Under the pieces are notes generated by a model. The model did no database searches and was not told the origin of the DNA. It saw only the letters and a list, made by a program, of their open reading frames with translations. From the NCBI GenBank assembly GCA_016293645.1, contig JAEDDW010000066.1, positions 1-9,913 of the forward strand: DNA of 9,913 nt. Direction: 5' to 3'. Shown one piece after another: positions 1 through 4,712 of this stretch (position 1 is the first letter of the stretch; each line of letters opens with the position of its first letter). Source of the DNA: Treponema sp. GTDB taxonomy: Bacteria; Spirochaetota; Spirochaetia; Treponematales; Treponemataceae. A program made the translations under genes and the position numbers.

Positions 1-1071
1 ATGAAGAAGACTTTGTTTTTAACTGTTGCTGCAATGCTTTTGGCAGGTTCTCTTGCTACAGCTAAGGAAAGCATGCTTATTGACTTTTCTCAGCTTCAGG
101 CAGACACATGTGCTGACGAAAACGGAAACCCACAGCAGAACAGCAGAACTGTAATGGATTATTCTGTTGCAGCAGGTTCAACTTTCACAGGTGACCAGAA
201 GTCACTTATGAAGACATCTTTGGCTCTCCCAGAATGGGAAGTTGTTCTTAACTCTTCTGCAAAGAACCCAGTTGCTGTTGCTCTTTCACAGGTAGTTGCT
301 GCTCCTGTAAAAGAATCTGCAGACGTTCCTTTCGCAGGAAAATCAATCATGGGTGTTCGCGTATTGTTCCCAACATGGGCAAACAATGCAAATGCTAAGA
401 TCGTTCCAGCATTCGACATCCCAGCTTATGAACCACTTTCAGACGCAAATGAAAATGGTGAACGCCAGGAACCAACTGACGAACAGAAGGGAAAGTACCT
501 CTTCGAAGATGGTTATGGTGTTGTAAGAAATGTTGGTACAATCAAGTCTATTTCTTGTACAACAATGGGTATGAACTTCCCACACAACCTCTATGTTCTT
601 CTTAAGGACAATGACGGAATAGAACGCCGCTACCTCATGGGAGACCTCTACTTTGATGGTTGGAAGACACTTGTTTGGAACAACCCAGACTACATTTCTG
701 AAGTTCGCACACGCGAAATCAGAGTATACCCAATTTACCCACGTGGTATTCCATTTGTTAAGTTCGCTGGTTTCCAGGTATGCCGCGATGCTAACCACAT
801 CGGTGACAACTTCATCGGTTACTTCAAGGACGTAAAGGTTATCTATGACCTCGCAGTTCTTACATCTGACCGTGATATCGATGATGAAGACCTTTGGGGA
901 ATCATCGGTAAGAAGGAAAAGGATCGCCAGAATGGTGAAATGACTCGCTTTGGTAACAAGCAGGTTAACCGCTACCTCGAAAAGTCTAAGATGGCTACAG
1001 AAGAAGAATTCACATCATCTTTGAATGCTGATTCTGACTCTAACGCTCAGTCAACAGACCAGGCAAAATAA
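1..1071 (+). CDS. flaA: Flagellar filament outer layer protein FlaA
   Basis: The 356-residue product matches spirochaete FlaA, which coats the FlaB core of the periplasmic flagellar filament and affects its stiffness and helical shape. Residues 1-21 form a Sec signal peptide: a KK start, a hydrophobic stretch and an A-T-A cleavage site before Lys22, as expected for export to the periplasm. The length is near the roughly 350 residues of Treponema FlaA. The C-terminal 25 residues are rich in Ser, Asn, Asp and Gln. Codon choice is strongly biased (AAG, AAC and CTT/CTC are common) compared with the downstream genes, which fits a very abundant structural protein. Two consecutive TAA stops end the gene (1069-1074) and a strong terminator follows. 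The ATG is the first base of the window, so the promoter, RBS and any longer start are out of view. The family call is from recognition of the protein, with no search behind it. Confidence 0.88.
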   Translation: MKKTLFLTVAAMLLAGSLATAKESMLIDFSQLQADTCADENGNPQQNSRTVMDYSVAAGSTFTGDQKSLMKTSLALPEWEVVLNSSAKNPVAVALSQVVAAPVKESADVPFAGKSIMGVRVLFPTWANNANAKIVPAFDIPAYEPLSDANENGERQEPTDEQKGKYLFEDGYGVVRNVGTIKSISCTTMGMNFPHNLYVLLKDNDGIERRYLMGDLYFDGWKTLVWNNPDYISEVRTREIRVYPIYPRGIPFVKFAGFQVCRDANHIGDNFIGYFKDVKVIYDLAVLTSDRDIDDEDLWGIIGKKEKDRQNGEMTRFGNKQVNRYLEKSKMATEEEFTSSLNADSDSNAQSTDQAK

Positions 1072-1091
1072 TAACTGATCATTCAGTTTGT

Positions 1092-1123
1092 AAGACCGTT
1101 CAGTTTTGGACGGTCTTTTTTTT
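1092..1123 (+). terminator. Rho-independent terminator of flaA
   Basis: A 10-bp stem (AAGACCGTTC at 1092-1101 pairing with GGACGGTCTT at 1108-1117, one G-T wobble) with a 6-nt loop runs straight into a T tract to 1123. It lies 20 nt after the flaA stop and isolates flaA from the next gene. Confidence 0.9.
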
Positions 1124-1156
1124 ATTCAGGGGTTATATCTAATCCTAAAACGGCGA

Positions 1157-1189
1157 CGTCAAGACCGGAGGTCGAATCCTGCCTTGACG
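1157..1189. repeat. Inverted repeat with tRNA T-arm-like loop upstream of the alarmone synthetase gene
   Basis: CGTCAAG (1157-1163) pairs perfectly with CTTGACG (1183-1189). The 19-nt loop contains a small nested hairpin, GACC-GGA-GGTC (1163-1173), and the string GGTCGAATCC, one T short of the common tRNA T-arm string GGTTCGAATCC. It could be a relic of a tRNA 3' end or a chance hairpin. Its role is unknown. Confidence 0.35.
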
Positions 1190-1211
1190 CGACGTATTTC
1201 CATAACCATAG

Positions 1212-1217
1212 TATAAT
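1212..1217 (+). promoter_or_regulatory. -10 box TATAAT giving a probably leaderless transcript
   Basis: A perfect TATAAT lies 6 nt upstream of the ATG at 1224, so the expected +1 is the A of the start codon. No purine-rich SD is present, and an in-frame TAG at 1209-1211 excludes an upstream start. No good -35 sits 16-18 nt upstream; the nearby TTGACG at 1184-1189 is 22 nt away. Confidence 0.6.
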
Positions 1218-1223
1218 GTTCTT

Positions 1224-2474
1224 ATGAGTTTTGAATTACCTAATAAAAAAGAAATTGAAGTACGCTATGAATCCTACAGGAACGCTTTCCTGGAAATTCT
1301 TGAGAATGTGGAAGCTTCCCTTAAGAAAAATCTTCATCTGTCGTCAAATCCTACATATAAGACCAGAATAAAGTCTTTCAATAGTTACTATAAGAAAATA
1401 CTGAGGCAGAAGGCAAAAGAATCTGGTGAAAGCAAGGAGCTTGTAACTCTTACAGACATGATCGGAATTCGAGTGATATGTCCTTTTGTTGAAGATCTTG
1501 CGGAAGTCGAAAAGCAGGTTTCTGAAGTCTATGATGTGAAAGAAATAGAGAAGAAAGGTGCGGAGCAGTCATTCCGTGAGTTTGGATATGAATCTGTCCA
1601 CATTCTTATCGGTATTCCTGAAGACTGTAGGCCTGTAGTGAATAAGGATGTGTCTTTACCGTCCAATTTGGTGTGTGAAATTCAGGTAAGAACAATTCTT
1701 CAGGATGCATGGGCGGAAGTTGAGCATGAACTTATCTACAAGTCAGAATTCAATCCTTTTGACAAACCTTTGCGCAGAAAACTTGCTTCCATTAATGCCA
1801 GCCTTACTTTGGCGGATATCATTTTCCAGGAAATACGCGATTACCAGAAAAAGCTTCAGACAGAGCTTGGAACGCGCAGAAACACCTTCTATGAGAAGGC
1901 TGACGATTATTCCATGGAAGTACTCCAGATTGAAAAAAACAACGCTTACAAGGCCTCTCAGGGTGCTGTAGACAGTCCTTTTGCAAAGGGCAGCATAGAC
2001 GATCTTGTTCTTCAGGCCCTTCATGAGCACAATGTAGGTAATTTTGAAAAAGCTGTTTCGATTTATACGCAGATTATAGAATCCAAGCCTGTTCCGCCTG
2101 ATGTCGTATTGAGCGTCATCTACAAGCACCGTGGAATGGCATATTTTGCACAGAATATTTACGAGGAAGCCCTTGAGGATTTTACAAAGAGTTTTGAGTA
2201 TGATCCAAAAAGCTTCAGGTCGATCTACTATAAGGGTATTGTTTTCTCCGTAATGAACCGCAATGCAGAAGCTGTAAAGTGTTTTGACAAATCTCTTGAG
2301 ATAAATGCCTTCCAGAGTCATGTTTTCTACCGCCGCGGACTTACGTATTACAATATGGGAGAATACAATCTGGCAATGAAGGATGTTACGAATGCTTTTA
2401 ATCTAGGCCTGGATGATGAAGATCTAAGGGAGCTGAGAAACAAGCTTGTAAAGAAGTTTGATATGGGCATGTAA
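1224..2474 (+). CDS. RelA/SpoT-domain alarmone (ppGpp) synthetase fused to TPR repeats
   Basis: A 416-residue cytoplasmic protein. Residues about 1-215 form a RelA/SpoT nucleotidyltransferase domain. Visible motifs are TRIKSFNSYYKKI (ATP-binding region, from about 47), LTDMIGIRVICPF (76-88), FGYESVH (120-126) and EIQVRTILQDAWAEVEHEL (152-170). Members transfer pyrophosphate from ATP to GDP or GTP to make (p)ppGpp, the stringent-response signal. Residues about 260-400 form three or four TPR units, with typical segments such as GMAYFAQNIYEEALEDFTKSFEYDP and its neighbours, likely a protein-binding or regulatory module. No HD hydrolase domain and no TGS/ACT domains are present, so it resembles a small alarmone synthetase with an added TPR tail rather than a long Rel. 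The start is fixed by an in-frame TAG 12 nt upstream. The gene is flanked by terminator-like sequences and seems to stand alone. The exact product (ppGpp, pppGpp, pGpp or another pyrophosphorylated molecule) cannot be read from the sequence. Confidence 0.85.
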   Translation: MSFELPNKKEIEVRYESYRNAFLEILENVEASLKKNLHLSSNPTYKTRIKSFNSYYKKILRQKAKESGESKELVTLTDMIGIRVICPFVEDLAEVEKQVSEVYDVKEIEKKGAEQSFREFGYESVHILIGIPEDCRPVVNKDVSLPSNLVCEIQVRTILQDAWAEVEHELIYKSEFNPFDKPLRRKLASINASLTLADIIFQEIRDYQKKLQTELGTRRNTFYEKADDYSMEVLQIEKNNAYKASQGAVDSPFAKGSIDDLVLQALHEHNVGNFEKAVSIYTQIIESKPVPPDVVLSVIYKHRGMAYFAQNIYEEALEDFTKSFEYDPKSFRSIYYKGIVFSVMNRNAEAVKCFDKSLEINAFQSHVFYRRGLTYYNMGEYNLAMKDVTNAFNLGLDDEDLRELRNKLVKKFDMGM

Positions 2475-2509
2475 TCTTGGAATGTTGTGTCTGTAAAAAA
2501 GGTTTGTGC

Positions 2510-2535
2510 TGAAAAAAAATACATTTTTTTTTTCA
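2510..2535 (+). terminator. Possible A/T-rich terminator after the alarmone synthetase gene
   Basis: TGAAAAAAAA (2510-2519) can pair with TTTTTTTTCA (2526-2535) around a 6-nt loop, 36 nt after the stop codon, and the right arm is itself a run of ten T. The stem has almost no G-C pairs, so it is a weak candidate. Confidence 0.35.
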
Positions 2536-2552
2536 ATTTTCAGTTTTTCCTA

Positions 2553-2581
2553 TTGACACAAATCAGATAATAATATAATAT
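2553..2581 (+). promoter_or_regulatory. Promoter of tRNA-Glu
   Basis: A consensus -35 TTGACA at 2553-2558 is followed by TATAAT at 2574-2579 (15-nt spacer) and by the overlapping TAATAT at 2576-2581 (17-nt spacer). Either register starts transcription near 2587, about 40 nt before the mature tRNA. A perfect -35 fits a stable-RNA promoter. Confidence 0.75.
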
Positions 2582-2628
2582 CTAAAACATCAGCGAGCAG
2601 CACCGAAAGGTTCAGCTCAAAGATAAAT

Positions 2629-2700
2629 GTCTCCCTCGTCTAGTGGTTAGGACATCGGGTTTTCATCCCGACAACATGGGTTCAATTCCCGTGGGAGATG
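2629..2700 (+). tRNA. tRNA-Glu (anticodon UUC)
   Basis: A 72-nt cloverleaf. The acceptor stem is GTCTCCC (2629-2635) with GGGAGAT (2693-2699), one G-T pair, and discriminator G2700. The anticodon stem TCGGG/CCCGA encloses the loop TTTTCAT, giving anticodon TTC, which reads glutamate codons. The T-arm is ATGGG-TTCAATT-CCCGT. The CCA end is not encoded (TGAAC follows), so CCA-adding enzyme is needed. Charged tRNA-Glu serves translation and, in many bacteria, tetrapyrrole synthesis. The 3' part of this gene is repeated at 2885. Confidence 0.95.
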
Positions 2701-2737
2701 TGAACTAAAACCTTAGCTATAACGGCTAAGGTTTTTT
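2681..2737 (+). repeat. Direct repeat, copy 1: tRNA-Glu 3' end plus terminator
   Basis: The stretch from the T-loop (TTCAATTCCC) through the acceptor 3' strand and the terminator recurs at 2885-2940. The first 24 bases are identical; the short linker between tRNA end and terminator differs by a substitution and one indel, and the terminator stem is unchanged. Confidence 0.9.
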
Positions 2738-2738
2738 T
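2709..2738 (+). terminator. Terminator of tRNA-Glu
   Basis: AACCTTAGC and GCTAAGGTT form a stem around a short ATAACG-type loop, followed by seven T. It starts 8 nt after the tRNA and is copied almost exactly at 2912-2940. Confidence 0.88.
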
Positions 2739-2766
2739 GTTTTAAATCATCTAATTTGTTTGAGTG

Positions 2767-2894
2767 GGGAATTGAACCGCGGAATGAGCGCCGAGCAGGT
2801 GCGAGGAAAAGCCGGCATGGATGCCGGCGGAAGCGAATGTAGACGTGGCGGCGGGAACAGACAGGAAGTCTGTGACCACAGCCATTCAATTCCC
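2767..2894. repeat. Palindromic element between the two tRNA 3' copies
   Basis: The outer arms GGGAATTGAA (2767-2776) and TTCAATTCCC (2885-2894) are exact inverted repeats; the left arm extended to 2778 is also the reverse complement of the true tRNA T-arm (2679-2690). Inside are two perfect hairpins: GCCGGCAT-GG-ATGCCGGC (2811-2828) and ACAGAC-AGGAA-GTCTGT (2857-2873). The inner part is visibly richer in G+C than its flanks. The structure resembles a REP- or MITE-like non-autonomous element, or a structured RNA with two hairpins on a closing stem. No gene inside is supported. Confidence 0.6.
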
Positions 2895-2940
2895 GTGGGA
2901 GATGTGAATGAAACCTTAGCTATAACGGCTAAGGTTTTTT
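2885..2940 (+). repeat. Direct repeat, copy 2: detached tRNA-Glu 3' fragment plus second terminator
   Basis: This copy has the T-loop, T-stem 3' strand, acceptor 3' strand and terminator of tRNA-Glu but no 5' half, so it is not a functional tRNA. The offset from copy 1 is 204 bp, shrinking to 203 after the indel. It resembles a duplicated att half-site or the trace of a partial tandem duplication. Confidence 0.88.
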
Positions 2941-2980
2941 ATTTTTCAATCAACTATTTCTACTATGATGTTGATAAGGA

Positions 2981-3124
2981 CCCTTCGACTACGCTCAGGG
3001 ATCCTGGGCGAAAGCTTTGCTCTCTAGATGCCGGTGCCTCTCATAACTTTCGCCCCAAGAATTGCATGCGCAATTCTTGTATAGGCGGGCCCTTCGGCTT
3101 TGCTCAGGGACCCTGGGCGAAAGC
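2981..3124. repeat. Repeat block with paired GACCCTTCGACTACGCTCAG-type copies and hairpins
   Basis: Two related copies, starting at about 2981 and 3090, share the pattern CCCTTCG-N-CT-N-GCTCAGGGA-CCTGGGCGAAAG. Between them lie GGGCGAAAG (3006-3014) with its inverse CTTTCGCCC (3047-3055), and a perfect 10-bp-stem hairpin, CAAGAATTGC-ATGC-GCAATTCTTG (3056-3079). The motif is of the widespread intergenic 'CTTCGAC..GCTCAGGG' type found in unrelated bacterial genomes. It codes for nothing recognisable. Confidence 0.65.
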
Positions 3125-3136
3125 AGGGTTTTCAGG

Positions 3137-3223
3137 GCCTGTGCTGCAGGATTGCTGAGCCCGTGCGCAGGATTACTGAGCCCGTGCTGCAGGATTGCTG
3201 GGCCTGTGCTGCAGGATTGCTGA
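3137..3223. repeat. 22-bp tandem repeat, four copies
   Basis: The unit is GCCYGTGCTGCAGGATTGCTGA, at 3137-3158, 3159-3179 (one base short), 3180-3201 and 3202-3223, with one to three changes between copies. It runs into GCCCGTCGAAG (3224-3234), whose reverse complement resembles the CTTCGACTACGCTCAG at 2983-2998, so the tandem array lies at the right end of the palindromic repeat block. Confidence 0.8.
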
Positions 3224-3360
3224 GCCCGTCGAAGTATCCTGCAGTTGAGTTTTGATCCAAATATTTTGCTGCAGTGCCATTCAATTCATGTGATTCCTTC
3301 CCCAAAAGTATCATATTGACTCCTGCTTTGAGAAAGACAAGTTTACGAAGTAAAATTGTA

Positions 3361-3382
3361 GAAACAATCGAAAGATTGTTTC
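3361..3382. repeat. Perfect 9-bp hairpin with GAAA tetraloop upstream of the thioredoxin system
   Basis: GAAACAATC (3361-3369), loop GAAA, then GATTGTTTC (3374-3382). No T tract follows, so it is not a standard terminator. It sits about 65 nt upstream of the flavoprotein start and, if that gene is leaderless, outside its mRNA. It could be an operator, a dispersed repeat or the end of an unseen RNA. The rest of 2941-3446 outside the listed repeats shows nothing I can identify. Confidence 0.5.
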
Positions 3383-3433
3383 CTTGGATCGCGGAAAGAC
3401 CGTAGAAAACGTGTTTTTTTCCAATTAATTTAG

Positions 3434-3439
3434 TATACT
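3434..3439 (+). promoter_or_regulatory. -10 box TATACT, probable leaderless start of the thioredoxin operon
   Basis: TATACT lies 7 nt before the ATG at 3447, so +1 should fall on or next to the A of the start codon. No SD-like sequence is present, and an in-frame TAA at 3426-3428 excludes an upstream start. The -35 is not well matched. Confidence 0.55.
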
Positions 3440-3446
3440 TAAAATC

Positions 3447-4319
3447 ATGGAAAGATATGACATTGCAATAATCGGAACAGGCCCTGCTGGAATCAGTGCG
3501 GCACTAACTGCGAAAATTCGCAACAAAGGCATTCTTCTCATCGGGGCAGGCAGATGCAGTGACAAGGTTTCGAAAGCCAGTGTCATAAAAAACTATCCCG
3601 GTTTTTCTGAAATAAGCGGAACCAGACTGAAGGAAGCTTTTGAAAACCACCTGAAGGCAATGGATGTGGCCGTCACAGAGGACAGAATCAGTGCGGTGTA
3701 TTCCATGGGCAAGTATTTTGTGTTGAAGGGCAGCAAGGGAGACTATGAGGCATCATCTTTGATTCTTGCGACTGGAGTAGATATAACAAAACCTCTTGCC
3801 GGTGAAAAGGAGTATCTTGGGCGCGGGGTAAGCTACTGCGCCACCTGTGACGGCATGTTCTATAAGCAGAAAAAGGTTGCTGTCCTTGCTTATGAGGCCG
3901 GGGCATGGAAAGAAGCCCTTTATCTTTCCGAGTTGTGCAGTGAAGTTCTTTATTTCAAGTGCCATGATGAACCTGTGCCTGAATCAACACCTTCAAATCT
4001 TACTGTGATCGAAGAAAAACCTGAAGCCGTGGAAGGCACCTTGAAAGCAGAGATCCTTGTTGCTGGCGGCAGGGAATATGAGGTTGACGGCCTTTTTGTT
4101 CTCCGGGAAGCAGTAGCGGCTGACAGCCTGGTTCCGGGACTAAAGACGGAAGACGGACACGTTTTTGTTGACCGTCATATGAAAACAAATATTCCCGGCT
4201 GTTTTGCCTGCGGAGATGTTGCTGGAACGCCATATCAGTATATAAAGGCTGCTGGAGAAGGAAATGTTGCCGCTTTGAGTGCTGTTTCCTATCTTGCGGA
4301 TTTAATAAATACAGACTAA
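3447..4319 (+). CDS. trxB: Thioredoxin reductase-like flavoprotein lacking NADPH-binding motifs (FFTR-like)
   Basis: A 290-residue cytoplasmic flavoprotein of the low-molecular-weight thioredoxin reductase family, which reduces the disulfide of thioredoxin. Visible features are the N-terminal FAD fold GTGPAG (10-15), NYPGF (49-53), ATG (108-110), the redox disulfide C131-A-T-C134 and the C-terminal FAD-contact segment GCFACGD (251-257). Odd point: after the CATC site, where NADPH-dependent enzymes have a GGGDSA-type motif, this protein has KVAVLAYEAGAWKEA, and the expected HRRxxxR is VLYFKCHDEP. It is also shorter than the usual 310-320 residues. Loss of both motifs with retention of CATC is the signature of ferredoxin-dependent flavin thioredoxin reductases known from clostridia, so the electron donor is probably ferredoxin (inference). 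Thioredoxin follows 14 nt downstream, its likely partner. Family membership is confident; the donor is not proven. Confidence 0.85.
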   Translation: MERYDIAIIGTGPAGISAALTAKIRNKGILLIGAGRCSDKVSKASVIKNYPGFSEISGTRLKEAFENHLKAMDVAVTEDRISAVYSMGKYFVLKGSKGDYEASSLILATGVDITKPLAGEKEYLGRGVSYCATCDGMFYKQKKVAVLAYEAGAWKEALYLSELCSEVLYFKCHDEPVPESTPSNLTVIEEKPEAVEGTLKAEILVAGGREYEVDGLFVLREAVAADSLVPGLKTEDGHVFVDRHMKTNIPGCFACGDVAGTPYQYIKAAGEGNVAALSAVSYLADLINTD

Positions 4320-4321
4320 CT

Positions 4322-4326
4322 GGAGG
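4322..4326 (+). promoter_or_regulatory. Shine-Dalgarno of trxA
   Basis: GGAGG, 7 nt before the ATG at 4334, lies in the 14-nt gap after the flavoprotein stop. It fixes the trxA start and shows that internal operon genes here use canonical SDs. Confidence 0.85.
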
Positions 4327-4333
4327 TTGAATT

Positions 4334-4645
4334 ATGGTAGAAGTCATTAAAAACAATGATATTTCAAAGGCTGCTTCTGCAGATGTTGCGGTAATTGACT
4401 TCAATGCGACATGGTGCGGTCCGTGCAGAATGCTGGCACCTGTTCTTGAGGAAGTTTCTGAGGAAATGAAGGACAGCGTAAAGTTTTTCAGCTGTGATTG
4501 TGATGAAAATGGAGAACTTGCAAGGCAGTTTGGCATCATGAGCATTCCGGCTGTTGTTGTTTTGAAAAAAGGTCAGCAGGCTGGAATGAATGTAGGCTTT
4601 GTTCCTAAAGAAGGCCTTGTAGATTTTATTAAGGGAAATATGTAA
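4334..4645 (+). CDS. trxA: Thioredoxin
   Basis: A 103-residue classical thioredoxin, a cytoplasmic disulfide reductant for enzymes such as ribonucleotide reductase and peroxiredoxins. The active site is W27-C-G-P-C31 after the strand VIDFNATW, and the cis-proline is Pro72 in MSIPAVVVLKKG. Length and fold order are standard. Two extra cysteines, C54 and C56 in FFSCDCDENG, lie where many thioredoxins have a V-D-V-D strand. They might allow extra redox or metal chemistry but could be neutral. The gene is second in an operon with the flavoprotein reductase, has a strong SD and is closed by a terminator. Co-transcription suggests the two proteins act as a dedicated reductase/thioredoxin pair. Confidence 0.95.
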   Translation: MVEVIKNNDISKAASADVAVIDFNATWCGPCRMLAPVLEEVSEEMKDSVKFFSCDCDENGELARQFGIMSIPAVVVLKKGQQAGMNVGFVPKEGLVDFIKGNM

Positions 4646-4660
4646 GAAAATTTTGGCTGA

Positions 4661-4697
4661 AAAAAAATGGTTGTCCAGATATGGGCAACCATTTTTT
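4661..4697. terminator. Bidirectional terminator between trxA and the AspT-type gene
   Basis: The stem ATGGTTGTCC (4667-4676) pairs with GGGCAACCAT (4683-4692), one G-T wobble, with a 6-nt loop. An A run on the left (4660-4667) and a T run on the right (4692-4697) let it work on both strands, ending trxA (+) and the convergent transporter gene (-). Confidence 0.9.
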
Positions 4698-4712
4698 ATG
4701 TCATCAACTGCT

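Noticed and set aside
439..798. 119-codon minus-strand frame inside flaA
   Set aside because: A shadow of the strongly codon-biased flaA gene.
1184..1189. TTGACG as -35 for the alarmone synthetase promoter
   Set aside because: It is 22 nt from the TATAAT, too far for a normal spacer, and forms part of the inverted repeat.
1743..2321. 192-codon minus-strand frame opposite the alarmone synthetase gene
   Set aside because: It is antisense to a clearly conserved domain and TPR region, has no SD and no recognisable motif.
2885..2904. A second functional tRNA-Glu gene
   Set aside because: Only the T-loop and 3' acceptor strand are present; no D-arm or anticodon arm lies upstream.
2760..3158. Open frame of 132 codons on + across the repeat region
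   Set aside because: It runs through the palindromic element, the tRNA 3' fragment and a terminator, has no SD and no protein-like composition; it is repeat DNA that happens to be open.
3137..3223. Tandem 22-bp repeat considered as a CRISPR array
   Set aside because: The units abut with no spacers, and no cas genes are nearby.
4000..4545. 181-codon minus-strand frame across the trxB/trxA junction
   Set aside because: It lies opposite two recognised conserved genes and reads as a non-coding shadow.
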